Assembly (NCBI GenBank): GCA_932521035.1
Contig: OW051493.1
Coordinates: forward strand, 6,262,001-6,326,000
From: Oscheius dolichura
Lineage: Eukaryota > Nematoda > Chromadorea > Rhabditida > Rhabditidae
Length of the DNA: 64,000 nucleotides
Reading direction: 5' to 3'
Part shown: in pieces, positions 32,317 to 43,979 of the stretch
Layout of the letters: every line of letters starts with the position of its first letter
How positions within the stretch are numbered: position 1 is the stretch's first letter
Program-made: the position numbers and the translations under genes
Notes under the pieces: model-generated
Told to the model about the DNA's origin: nothing
What the model saw: the letters and a program-made list of their open reading frames with translations, nothing else
Database searches by the model: none

Positions 32317-34550
32317 TCCGGATCCGCTTCCTTCCCGTTTGCGAAAATCGCCCCACCATAGCGAGAGGAGGCGTGACCGGGGCGGGGCAGGCCAATCCAA
32401 ACGAGGCTGTCAGAACTCACAGGGACCGTCTCGAGGCCGGTCTGACATCAATTATCACGGGAAAGGGGTACGGTGAGCCGGAGATGATGAGATATCAGTG
32501 ATTCGAGGTAGAGAGCGGGCCGGCCGAGGAGGGCGACCCGCGCCGACGGAAATTGTGGCGGCGGATGTGCGGGGGGACAATCAGTCCAAAGGTATCAAGG
32601 GGAGGCTACTGGGAAAGGGACAGAATAGAATACGTGATACGGGAAGGGGATCAGTCGGCTGGGGGAGAGACACTGCCGGAAACGAATATCGACGGCTGCC
32701 TATTGTCTAGCCAGTCGACAACAAAAGACACCGTTTTGTAACCAAATTAAACCCTTACAATCAAACGAAATAAAGGGGAAAGACATGGAGAAAGAGGTGA
32801 ATATAAGGGTGTAAGATTCTAGAAGAGAGAACACATCCTCAACACCTCTGGTACATGTCCCTCCACTGCTCGGGACGACACCTTCGCGGAGGAGGAGTTG
32901 GGAGACTTTTGAGGGTTCATCTGAGAGATTACCTGTATCCTTTGTATCCTGTTTGTCATAGCCACCAGTGTGTTTATTCAATTTAGTTTCCTTTTGTTTA
33001 TTTCCGCCGAGGAATGTATTTCCACAACAATACCACGTATCCGCCGTCACCTCTTCTCCTGTTTTCTGTCGAACCAAAACTGCGCGTCTTGATCTGTTGC
33101 CAAAGGCTGGCTAACCCGTTAAAGCGGCTCTAAATGAGGCACCGCGACCAATTAATTATGTAACCGTGACGCCCAGCCGACTGTCCATTAAAGAGACAGC
33201 GCCAGGTGTGGCTAAATGCGCGAGATATTTCGGCGACTGTGAGACGACCGTCTATCAAAGGTGCCCATTTCACGGCTCATTATTTAGGTAAGGTGAGGTG
33301 AGGCAATTGAGTGGCCGGGAGGTAGAGACCCCGGCCGCCATTAGGGTCTTTCAATACAGCTCCAATCCCTGTAAAACAATTGACCGGCAGCTGGCACAGT
33401 GGTGTCCGCCCTTCCGCTCCGTTTCTTCAGCTCGACAGTCAGCGCAATTGGCCAATTTATGTCGTGTCGTACAGACAAGGCAATTAAATCTTGTCAATGG
33501 CGACTAATAAGGAGAAAAGACAGCTGCCTTCGAGTCGTACTCTCCTGGGCGCGAGCTTCTACCGTTTCCGTCTCACACCCAATGGGGTGTCTTTGAGAGG
33601 GTCGCGGCCGTCAAAAGAGGGAGCAACACAAACAATAACACCTAGGGAGGAGGCTAGGAGGAAGAGGGAACACTGATTGGGCCGGGGGACAGGGCGACTT
33701 TTGAGAGAGCATCGCATAAATAATGAGAAGACGACAATTACGACGAAGACGACGAAAAGACGAGAAGGGCAGCCACGCAATTTCCGAAGGGGACTGAAAT
33801 CTCTGCTGGGGCAGATAAGGTTACAAGGAGTTGTGTCTTGTAATGGCTATACTCCTCTCCTTCCTGTCCTCATTTAGCCACTGACAATTGATGGCAGCCA
33901 ATAACAGGAAGTTGGGTAACAGTTTCGAGGCGAGGATGCCCTGCTTGGAGTCGGCCTCTTTCATGGCTGTTTACCCCCTGCTGAACCACTGCGTCTGCCG
34001 TGTTTGCCCTCTTTTGGTATCATCTTCCCTCCTTAATGTACCGCCTAACACGTCTGTTGTATGCGCAATCTGGCCGAGGGATCCCCTCCGGGCTAGATCA
34101 TTTTTTGTCGGGTGGGTCAAACGGCGGCCTTTCTTAGTCAGTAGGATGCGTGTCAATTAAGCCCGGCTTGTACATTGTCTTCCAACCAGCTGATAGCCCT
34201 AATTGGTCTCAAGATTGCTCCCTAAATCGCTGCTCGTTGTGCAAGCGGCCGCCAAACGATCCCGCTAATGTATGGCCGACAGACGGATGGGGAAAGAGCA
34301 CACGCGCCCGGGAGACAGAGACTACTGACAGCTTGACACTTGTTAAGTAGCTGCTCAGGTCAAGACGGACACCATGAGGGGATAAGCACCTGCCGACGGA
34401 CATTATCCCCGCCGGAGGGGGACACAGGTTGGAGCCGGCCGAGGACACCGAGAGACGTGTTGCCACTCGAAGCAATTACTTAATATAAACAGATGGGAGG
34501 ATAGAATTACTCTCTTCGTCTGTCTTTTCCAGTGTTGGCCACCCGTTAAA
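32317..34550. other. Gene-poor stretch between divergent ETS and K2P-FN3 genes
   Basis: About 2.2 kb with no recognised exon. It must hold the promoters of both divergent genes, and its size, unusual here, suggests extended regulatory DNA for the ETS gene. The pyrimidine tract TCTTTTCCAG ends 18 nt before the K2P start. Confidence 0.5.
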
Positions 34551-37009
34551 ATGAGGTACGTTCCGCTGAAAAAGATACTTGACCCTTGGTTGGCGATCCC
34601 CCCGGGGACCGACTTCTCTTGACGGGTGTCGGATCGGCCCACCAATTCACCCCCTCGCCTTCAGAGTAGCCTACCGACTCATCATGGCTAGATTCTTCTC
34701 TCCCCACCTGATGCTCGTCGTCACCACGGCGTGTTATATCATCGGAGGGGCTCTGTTGTTCCAGAAATTGGAAGGAGAACACTTCAAGGTAATCGCGGGA
34801 GGAGGGGCACAACGAGACAACAACTCCAGGAGGTGAAGCAGGAACAGATAGCCAACATCGAGAACAGCGGGAAGGTCTACGTCGATCGGATTTGGGAGCT
34901 GACGGAGAAGAGCAAGGACAAGTACGAGGTAGGCCGGGTGACCCCAGTGGGGAGGAAGGGCATTCCAGAGTATGCAAGACTTGGTCTCGGCAATAAAAGA
35001 CGCCTCGAAACAGGAATACGATGACTACGTGGATACTGTCTTCACTGCTCACAGGGCCTCTCGCCACGGCTACGACGAGGTATTATCGTCTTTTAACTCT
35101 TTCCTCTATTGACTAGGATTCTCCCACATGGGATTTCGCAAATGCCGTCTTCTTCACGACCACGATGCTCACCTCCATTGGCTATGGATACGTCGCCCCC
35201 ATAACATTTGGAGGGCGGCTGTTCGGGGTTGTCTACTGTCTGATAGGTAAGGGGACATAGAACTTTGATTGAATCAGTTCAGGCATTCCCTTGACACTGG
35301 TGACCGTCGCAAATGTGGCCAAGTTCCTGTCGGAGAGCATCTTCCTCCTCCACTACGAGGCATGGAAGGCATGGATGAGATGGAAGGCCAAAAGGAAGGG
35401 AAACACAGAGGAGGCAAACGAGCCCATCTTTCAAGATGACGAGGACGAACAAGTCAGTTTGCCTTCTCTCTGGAGAGCTCTATAAAAATAGGAGATCTTG
35501 GATAGGGTCCGGCTGATCCGTTTCCCACCGGTCGTCGTCTTCATGTTCGTCTTCTTCTACGGGTTGTTGGCCTCGTACGTCATCCAACAGAAGGAGGCCT
35601 GGAGCTACGTCGAATCGACCTATTTCACTTTCATAAGCATCCTGACTGTTGGTATTATCTTTTTTTTTCTCGGAAATGGCAAATATTGAGGATTTGGAGA
35701 CTTCCGGCCATCCCACAACAATATCTGGATAACTCTCGTCTTCGTACTAGGTAGGTGTTGGCCTCGCCACTATCCACCCTCCTCCAGGCGGCGTTGTCCT
35801 GACCACCATGTGTATGGACGTTGTCGGTCGAATGTACCTCAAGGAGATCCATTACCTCGGCCGAAAACTCAAGAGCAACAATCCCTTCTACCTTATCCGG
35901 GAGGCCAAAGCCCGTCGGAGGAGACAGGCCATGGCGTCTCTTCTGGCCCAGTTGGCCAAGGGGATGATATTCGCCCATAAGGACACAAGCGAGCTGGCCA
36001 GAAAGAAGTCCAAGAAGAAGAAGGACAAACGGAGGGGGAGCCATGTCTGTCAGTTGTCCTTCTTCCCCTTTTCATACGAACTATTCAGTACCGAATGACA
36101 AGTTCATGTTTGCTCGACTGCCTCCCGATCCGCCATCCGATTGTCAGGTAAAACTCATATTCGGTCATACCGTACCACTTCTTCCAGGTTGTGAGTACGT
36201 CTGCTTATTCAGTGAGGCTGGCCTGGGCCCCGGCATTCTCCTCCGAGTCTCACGTGACCTACAATGTCTCCTATAGACTGAAGTAGGCTACCGTGTATCA
36301 GACAAAGAGAATGGTTTCAGACATCACGAAGACGGGAAAAGACGAGAACTGAAAGGGATAACCACGAATCATGTGGAGATAATGAGCGTGGACTCATGTT
36401 CCCTCTACGAGTTCCGTATCACCGCGGTCAGCAAGCACGGGGAGAGCAAGCCCGTCTATCTGGTTCAGTACACCGGTAGGTAGCATCCTATTCTTTTAAT
36501 TAGAATTCTACAGAACCTCAACTGTCACCTCAGCACATCCTAGCCACGAAGTTGAACTCCAACACTATTGAGCTGTCGTGGGAGCCGCCGTTTAAACGGA
36601 CCCATGAAGTGAAGAACTACATCGTCTACTTCACGGAGAACCCCAGTGCCAACTTGTCCGAATGGGAGAAGATACCGGTCAACGGGAGAAAGGTAGGAGA
36701 CCGCAGTATCTATCCAAACCTCGGGCCTAGGTGGTCTTCCCTGACCTTCGATACGATTGGTTCTACATGTTCAGCGCAACGGCCGTCTTCAAGGATGGAC
36801 AGCGGTCGCCACTCTCGCGAGCCCTCTTCGTCAAGACGGACAAACTCGAGTTCCACAAACAATGTGAGTCCTTGCCCCTCCTTTCTAAAATGTCTTCCTC
36901 AGACCTGGGTCACTCGAAGACGATAGAAGTGATGGACTCCATATGCGACTATAAGGAGAGCGAGACGACCCCCTTGCTCAAACGGGACTACGTGTCGTTT
37001 GCCGTGTGA
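34551..37009 (+). CDS. Two-pore-domain (K2P/TWK) potassium channel fused to two FN3 domains
   Basis: Leak potassium channel with an unusual tail. Exons join in frame from MRVAYRLIMARF through TM1 (LVVTTACYIIGGALLFQKLE), a helical cap, pore 1 (TTMLTSIGYGY; GYG codons 35180-35188), TM2 (GVVYCLIGIPLTLVTVA), TM3 (VVFMFVFFYGLLASYVI), pore 2 (FTFISILTVGFGD, split by a 39-nt intron) and TM4. A Lys/Arg-rich linker (ARKKSKKKKDKRRGSH) leads into two fibronectin type III domains at about 36114-36475 and 36515-36840. These have the usual core residues (VRLAWAP, VTYNVSYRL, YEFRITAVSKHGES; IELSWEPP, NYIVYFTE, SATAVFKDGQRSPLS). The end is LKRDYVSFAV. Phases match at every junction, so this looks like one protein rather than two genes. 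K2P topology puts the FN3 pair in the cytoplasm. Confidence 0.88.
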
Positions 37010-37071
37010 TATTTATTATCTCTATTGTTATGACATAAATACCCGAGTATCATTCCATAGTCTGCCAGAGG

Positions 37072-38804
37072 CTACAACAGCTCGAAGCCGTGTTCCCTGG
37101 CGATGTCCCTCTCCTCCTGGGTGGCCTCCGTCAGATGGTCGAAACTGTTCTTCTCGTCTCCATAGACGACAGCGAACAGGGGGTCGCGTGTCCGCTTCTC
37201 CCCTTCACCCTCCCCGAGGTCCACGTCTATCACTTGGTGCTGGAATGGCCATGTCTTTTAGGAGAAGGACAGCCTACCAGATTGAGTGTCTTCACAGTCT
37301 TATCCAATTCTTCATAACTTTGTACAAAAAAGCCGACAGCACAGCTGGGATCCATTTCGTTGAAGGGCATCTTCGACAGGTTTTTACAGTGATACGAGGA
37401 GAGCGGGTGCTTCTTCCTCTCCAGTGCCTCCTTGGTCAAGGGGACATACTCGTGTGCCACGTGCGGGTCCAAATACACAATTTCCTAGAAAGAGAAGATG
37501 CCGGAAGGGATGCCAACGAGACTACCTTATTGTATGCTCCGATGAAGTAGAGCGAGTGATCTGGCCGTCCTCCCAGCATCCCGAGACAGCTGTCCACCGA
37601 AAAGAGCACCCTCATATGTTGGTAATAGACCTGGAACAGGCCTTGTCACATTTCCAAGACTTGCCCCACCTTGTTGATCTCTGTAGTGCCCATTCGAATT
37701 GTAACAACAACTAGCAGCTTCTTGGTCCAGTTCCTGCTCAATCGCTCGGCTTCCCCCATTTTCAAATGCCCGTCCACACAAAGTAACACGGCCAAGTCAC
37801 TCGTCAGTGGGGAGGCTGTTGAACTCAATGCCCTCCTGAGGATTTATTTGATTTGATAAGGAAGACGCCCACTTCAAAAGGGAGATGGCCTCAGAGGCAC
37901 TGTACCATCGGCCGACTGCCTTCTTCTGATGGTCCTTCTCTACCAACGAGACCAGGCGATGAATACCTAGAGGGGATTCGGGAGTGTCCTCGAACAGTTT
38001 GATGATGGAGAAGTGCTCGTCGTCAAAGCTGTGGACGTCCTCCGCCACTTCTGGGGTCTGGTCCTCGTTAAACCTCTTGACGATCGACGGCTTCCTCCCT
38101 CTAAATCTCCAGTCTAAAGTAAACCAAAAAATGAATAAGACAAAGAGAAGGTCACTTCTGGTCAGTCTCCCCTTGCAGATGGCCTGGGCCGTCATCATCT
38201 GAGCCGAGCGGATCATACACCCCCATCCGCAGTCGGTTGTCACCTGGACGAAGTTTTATCATTCTACAAGAACCCTCACCTCTGTTCCCACGAATGGCGG
38301 GAATCCAGTCCTGTAAGTGATCCAGATCTTCGAATAGTAGTCCTTGGCAAAGGCAAGGAAGCTGTTCTTCTCGACGCTGACTAAACCCTGGGAATGAGGG
38401 ATGCTCGGCATCGACTGACTTTCCCCCTCCGCGGCGTAGAACCTGCCCAGAAGCCAGATGACTCCCTGATCATAGTCGTTAGACTGGTCCGACTGCCATT
38501 TGTCTGTAAGAAGGAGGAGTGCTTTGTGGCCGGCGGGGCTCACCCGAATATTTCAACGAGTTCCACGTGCCCCACCACTTCTTCTTCAACTCAACTCGGG
38601 ACTTTCCACTTTTCAGGGAAATCATATTCCCAGCCCTGAAGGTATTCTCGAAGAAAAGAGAGGAAAAGGTTACTTTTTGATTTTGTCGGAGGCCATCTCG
38701 AGCCAACCCTGTTTCTCCTTGCTCGAGCATGGCTCGATCTCCTCCACCTGGACGGCGTCCTCCTCGTCGGACGAGCTGTAGAATGACTTCATACTGTCCT
38801 CCAT
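37072..38804 (-). CDS. ATG4: Cysteine protease ATG4 (autophagin)
   Basis: Processes and delipidates ATG8/LC3 during autophagy, in the cytosol. The visible blocks are WWGTWNSLKYSG, ITYRTGFPPF, TTDCGWGCMIRSAQMMTAQA with the catalytic cysteine at 38217-38219, RMGTTEINKVG, FSVDSCLGMLGGRPDHSLYF, YLDPHVAHEYVP (catalytic Asp and His) and DPSCAVGFFVQSYEELDKTV. The C-terminus is HGFELL, in which FELL fits an ATG8-interacting (LIR) motif and recalls the C-terminal LIR of ATG4B. Introns are mostly short. It converges on the K2P-FN3 gene, with stop codons about 62 bp apart. Confidence 0.93.
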
Positions 38805-39002
38805 CTCATCTCTAGATTAATACTTTATGACACACTGTATTTTCGAGATAAAAACGGAATGAACCGGGCAAAAGAGAGGAAGAGGGACATAAGAGAATAT
38901 TTATCCCGGAATGAGAGGCTATCACTGAACTGGATCACGAATTTGACCCGTGCTGATAAAACTGGTAATGTAAAGCAAAGAGCATAAAACAAAAAGAAAC
39001 AA

Positions 39003-40904
39003 CTAGACACACACGTCGGACCACGTCTTTCCTCCCAGAATTTGGGAGACTTCCTTCGTCACGAAATGCTCGAAATTCTCAACTGAGCAGAGACCATGGA
39101 CGAGACTTTTGCAGAAGGATGCCAGACCGGTGACGTCCTCCCCGTTGTGGATGATCCGAAGGAACAACTTGTTCGTGTCGGCCTTCTCTTCGAATATCTA
39201 AACAAGAATAAAAAATGGAAGAAAGAATGGAAGTGGTCACCTCAAAGACGACTCTCGCCACGAAGCGGGGGAAGTCCAGGCAGGGGATGCCCATGGCATT
39301 CAAAAGAGGAGCCACCGTTGTATCGTGTCCCGAGTGGATCTAGTACCACAATTGAATAGAACAAGGGAGACTGTACCTTGATCATATTGGTATGGGGGAA
39401 GGTTCTCATGTGCTGGATCTGTTGGTAGGTGTGGAAGAGGACGCCGTACCCTCCGATGACATTCTGTATGTGCATGTTCCGATCCCTCGGGTCGTTGTTC
39501 CACGCGCTCCTCTCGTAGCTGGTGTAGTTCCATGCCTGGAAAGAGGGAGCCGTCACTGGAATACGCGTTGACAAGTGTTAGTGGCTATCTTCGTCACACA
39601 TTTTTGTAAGAAAGACAAACAAAAGAGTGATGAAAAGAAAACGTGACACTTCAAAAGTTACCTCTTCCGCGGGGCGACCTGTCTCTGACACGGGATATAA
39701 ACCGAGACAATGTTATCCCTTACCTTCTGGAGGAAGTCGTAGGTAACGCAGGAGTTGCCCCGGCACGGCAGCGGCTTTCTCCTACAGACGTATCTGGAAG
39801 CGACCCCAGTCGACATAAATCAATAAAAGAACGGACCTGGTCAGCGAGATGTCGAGTATTTTGACGAGGGGTCTGCTCTCCAGGAAACTGTCAAACATAT
39901 CCGCGAGAAGATGACTTCCTTGGACGAGATCCTTGGGAGCTGTTTTATCGAACGAGTCGACGTGCTACAGGGAAGGAATGGATGGCTGACAAAAAGGAAG
40001 ATCTTACATAGGTCCATGTCTTGTTGCAGACACAGTTCGGATGAGAGCAGAGGGACACGAAAGGCGTAGCCTGGGCAGGGGGAGGTTAGAAGGAGGAGGA
40101 GGTAATGGACACCTTGATGTAGAGTTGAGGAAGATGGGAGCGGAGAGGATAGAAGAAGCCGGAGGAGAAGGCGACTCCCGACTGGAGAGTCCGGTTGAAG
40201 AGGGACGTGGTGACTGTCACATTCAAGAGAGACTCTGATGGAAATACTTGGAAAGGAATGGAGAGGGGCAGACCTTCTGAGAAGATGTGGGTAGCACCGT
40301 AGCGGGATCTCATGAACTGTCCCAAAGAGATAAGTTGCAAGGCGCCCTCGGCCGTCAGCTGGCCTGGCAGACAATGTGAGCTGGGACGACAAGGATAAAT
40401 GAAGAGGTGGGGGGACCTACTTCTCCGTGTGGATACTGTACTCATTCTTGTATTTGGGATCCAGTCTCAGGAAATATTCAAAGTCCTCCGATTTCAATAG
40501 TTTCCGGTATTGGGAGAAGGCTTTCCGATCCTCTTCTCGGTAGGGAGAACAGCCGAAGTCCTGAGAGAACTCGGTAAGGGATGACCTGAAGACTCTGGGT
40601 TATTTCTACTCCCCTTCCCACCTAACACCATGACGAAAAGTCACCGACAGGCCCCTGATACGGTATCTCGAATCGGCTAGCTGGCCTTCTATACCCGTGA
40701 CGGGACGCTCTAAAAACTGGCAGGCATCTTGGAAATATGGCGGGATGTGGAGGGATATACTAGACCTGGAACTGAAGTCTGTTAGACGGCCTGAAACATA
40801 TTTGGACCTGTAAAAGGGGGAAACAGACTTTTGAAGAACAGGGAATATAAGATAAGGAAGAGACAAAACCCGATGAGACCACGGCTGAGGAGGCTGAGTC
40901 GCAT
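39003..40904 (-). CDS. PXYLP1: Histidine acid phosphatase, 2-phosphoxylose phosphatase (PXYLP1)-like
   Basis: Branch-2 histidine phosphatase. PXYLP1 removes the transient phosphate from xylose in the glycosaminoglycan linker in the Golgi. Visible are the catalytic RHG motif (GLSVTFRHGVR), FGCSPYREEDRKAF, LPGQLTAEGALQLISLGQFM with RSRYGATHIF, NRTLQSGVAF, CVTYDFLQK, HSGHDTTVAPLLNAMGIP with FPRFVARVVFEV (the HD proton donor), and LRIIHNGEDVTGLASFC. The pattern of HD, FPRF and NGEDVT blocks is closest to PXYLP1. The N-terminus is uncertain: one reading gives a hydrophobic Golgi-type anchor (LIGFCLFLILYSLFF), while the frame-consistent splice removes it. The gene lies 198 bp upstream of ATG4 on the same strand. 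Confidence 0.78.
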
Positions 40905-41090
40905 GGCGTCATTTCATTCTACGGGAGGAGTTGTGGGGAGGGGACAAGGGTGGATAGACAGTGGATATGACCATGTGGAAAGGAGAAGACAGCCGAAGCA
41001 ATGAAATATTCATTTTGAGTATCATTTTGAGTATTTGAAAGACTGAGATCTGGAAAATGACTAAGGGATATGTACAGTGGATATGGCAGA

Positions 41091-43292
41091 TCACCAGTCG
41101 ATGTCGTCGTCGGACTTGATGACGGGGTCCAGGAGGATCTCGTCGGGGAGAACAACCTCGGAGACGGGAGGGACCGACGGCTGGGCAGAGGGTTGCATGA
41201 ACATGCTCATGTAGTCGGCCATGGCCGAGGAGGCCGGCTGGAAGAGGGGATTCTCCTGGCTCACGGGCTCCTGCAGCGGTTCCTAAGGGGAAGTCTGTAT
41301 CTGTCTTCCCCTGAAACGTACCTCGCTGGCCAGGGTCACGGTCCTCTTGTTAATCTGTTCATTCCTTTCGCGGAGTCTCCTGGCGAAATCGGACTCTTTT
41401 GGTTCCTCTACTTTGGGATGAGGAGTCTTCTCCCTCACGACTTCTACCATGGCAGAAGGGGCTTCTCCCTTGTTCTCCCTTGTTTCTGTCCTTTCTGGTG
41501 GCTGTACTGGCTTGACGGGAGAGCTGTGATGTGAGCTGTGTTTGATAATCCCTCGGCAGAAGTCATCGTAGCCGTGGAACTGGAAGGGTCTGAATAAAAG
41601 AGAAACGAATGCCACGTGCCGTATCCTCGTCCAGGGCTGTTGGTCGGTGGTGACTCGAGGTGAGGGTGAACATTTCCACCGAGGCATCCAGTTGCTGTGA
41701 AGTCTAAGTCAAGAGAATATCCGGGTACCACCCACCTTGGCCATTTTGTCGAGGCTGGAAATCCTCTTCTTTATATTGGCTATTTCAATGGACCCGTTGG
41801 ACAGGGAGGAGGACTCGCTCGAGGACAGGCTCTCTGTCGAAGAGGACACCTCCTTCTCCCTTTCCCTGAATTGGCTGTCATTCCCATACTCTGCCATCCG
41901 TACCTCTTCTCCTTTCCTTTTCCCTTCTTCGATCCTTTATAAAACATCTCCCTCCTAGCTTCTTTCAATTCCTGTTTCAGGTAGTCCTTTTCCAGTTGGA
42001 GGTGCTTCATCCTTCTATTCTGAATCCCCCTTGTCCCGGATTGAAAGAGATCCCCCACCATAAGTTCAATGATCTGTTTCTGTTCCCTTATCTTTAGAAG
42101 GTGGGCTTCCTCTTGGCCGGCATATTCCGTCCTCGTCCTGTTCAGCTCCCCGCTGGCATCTGACCGGTGTCTGATCTAAAGAGACAGCTTAGTCTAAATA
42201 ATGGGAGGCCGTGCCTCGTTCCGGAGGATGTCCTCCCTCAGTTTCGTGTTCTGTTCCAGGATCTCTTTCACTAGGACGGACTCCCCCAGACTTTCCTTGT
42301 CCCTCATACGGAACAGAGTCAGTCGCAGCTCTTCCTCCAGTTTCTCGTTCCGATTGCCCGCCTCCGTCCTCTCCCTGTCCATTCTTGTCATCTTCCTCTT
42401 CAACTCCCCGTTTTCCTTCGTGACTTCTTCTATTTTTGCCCGCATCTCTTGGACAATCCTCGCTTGGGAGAGATCGACACTGTATCAAAGGGAACGTGGG
42501 AAAGGACCGGCCCAACTCACTCGATGTGGTTAACTTCGGCCTCCTTCAGAGCCAGCTTCTCCCATTCGAGTCGTAGCCCCTCCAGTTCCGCCCTCATCCG
42601 TCTGTAACCCAAAGTAGTCCAAAAGATAAAAATAAACCCACTTTCTGAACTCCTCGTTGGCCTTGTCGAGTCTCTCGGCTGCCAATTTCAGTTCGGTTTG
42701 TCTGTTTTCCAGCACCTTCCTCTGCACATCGAGGCTGCCCTCCTTGTTCATTGCCCTGATGTCCATCATGTGTTGGAGTGTCCTCTCCTTCTCGCGTATC
42801 CTCTCCTCCATCTCTAGCCTCTCGTGTGCCACCTCCCTCTTCTTTTGCTCCAGCTCCTCCCGGTACTCCTCCTTGATCTGTTTTAGTGTCCTCTCCGTCT
42901 TATTCTTTTCCTTCTCCAGTTCGTCTGCCAACTTCTTCTCGTACCTCAAGAATAACCTCGTGGGGGAGACAGATGATCGCGGCCTACCTCCTCTCAACCC
43001 GTCGGCATAGCTGTTCTGCTATCAATCTCACCTGAGCATGGTTACTCGTCGCTTGAAAATGCTTAAAATAATAGAAATTGAAATATGAAAAGGGGGAACT
43101 GACGACTTTGGGTTTCTCTATGCTATTCCCGGAGAGGTCGTAAAGATTGTTGCTAAGTACCCGGTGGACGGCCCTCGTCAGCATGTTCTCCATGTCAAAG
43201 GCATTCGTTTTCTATTAAAAAGAATATTTATTCTTCTGGACAACTTTAAAACTTACTAATTTTGTGAGTTCGCTGTAAGGAACTCCGGCCAT
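41091..43292 (-). CDS. Coiled-coil protein, possibly OFD1-like (centrosome/cilium)
   Basis: The protein is predominantly long coiled coil. After MAGVPYSELTKL and a compact N-terminal segment (MENMLTRAVHRVLSNNLYDL, HAQVRLIAEQLCRRVERR) come heptad-rich stretches: RYEKKLADELEKEKNKTE, REKERTLQHMMDIRAMNKEG, KVLENRQTELKLAAERLDKA, NEKLEEELRLTLFRMRDKES and MKHLQLEKDYLKQELKEARR. A Ser-rich segment (SSSTESLSSSESSSLSNG) and an acidic end (DPVIKSDDDIDW) follow. The order of a small N-terminal domain, then a KER coil resembling the OFD1 region with ENRQTELK, suggests OFD1, but coiled coils resemble each other and this is a guess. It lies 186 bp upstream of the phosphatase on the same strand. Confidence 0.5.
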
Positions 43293-43979
43293 GCTCCATG
43301 GAAAGGCTCAGAAGGGGAGGACGGCAGGTGCGTGGCTAGAAAAAGATCTAGCGGGAGGCATGGGTTCTGGCCCGATCCTGGTTGCTATGTTTGTGGACCA
43401 ACCGGCCGGCGAGGCAACAGCTGTCCGAGAGCGGCCGTTATGCCTCAATTAGGGCAAATTGAGACACGGCAGATTTGCTGATTGCAAGAAAAGAGCTCCC
43501 TGTCGGCATCTAGTGAAACGCTGACCGAGGACAGATCATAAATCCGTGTGATCGAATGAGTTGCATCCTTTTACACGAGTCTCTATATTCCGCCCAGGTC
43601 ATCTGTCACGTGGAGACACTTCTTTCCATGCGTTCCTCAGTCAGAGCAAGAGATGACCTCCCCTCACCCTACTTAATTTGAATTCACCGTTATAACGGGT
43701 TTTCTACCGCGAGTCTCCAGCATTTTCCGTTTTTGGGTCGCCGCCTTGGGGTATCCGAGAGAACAAAAAAACGATGGGATAGATACTACTTTTGCTATAA
43801 GTTTAAATACAAGTTGCAAAGACACGTGAAAAATAAAATATTTAATAAATAAAAAGACTATGTACAAGATCACGTCTAAAGCTTGGGATTGAAATATTCA
43901 AAGCAGTCTATAAGCATGAAGGAGAACCGTTAGCGTAATAATACTCGTAGAGAAATCACAGGGTGACGATTGATCAAAA
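43293..43979. other. Intergenic region at a base-composition boundary
   Basis: No exon is recognised. The left part has the GC content of the preceding genes. From about 43.78 kb onward the sequence turns AT-rich and stays so to about 56.4 kb. Confidence 0.5.

Noticed and set aside
36999-37550. Plus-strand open frame overlapping the K2P 3' end
   Set aside because: It is antisense to ATG4 coding exons, which carry the DPH and FVQSYEELD motifs.
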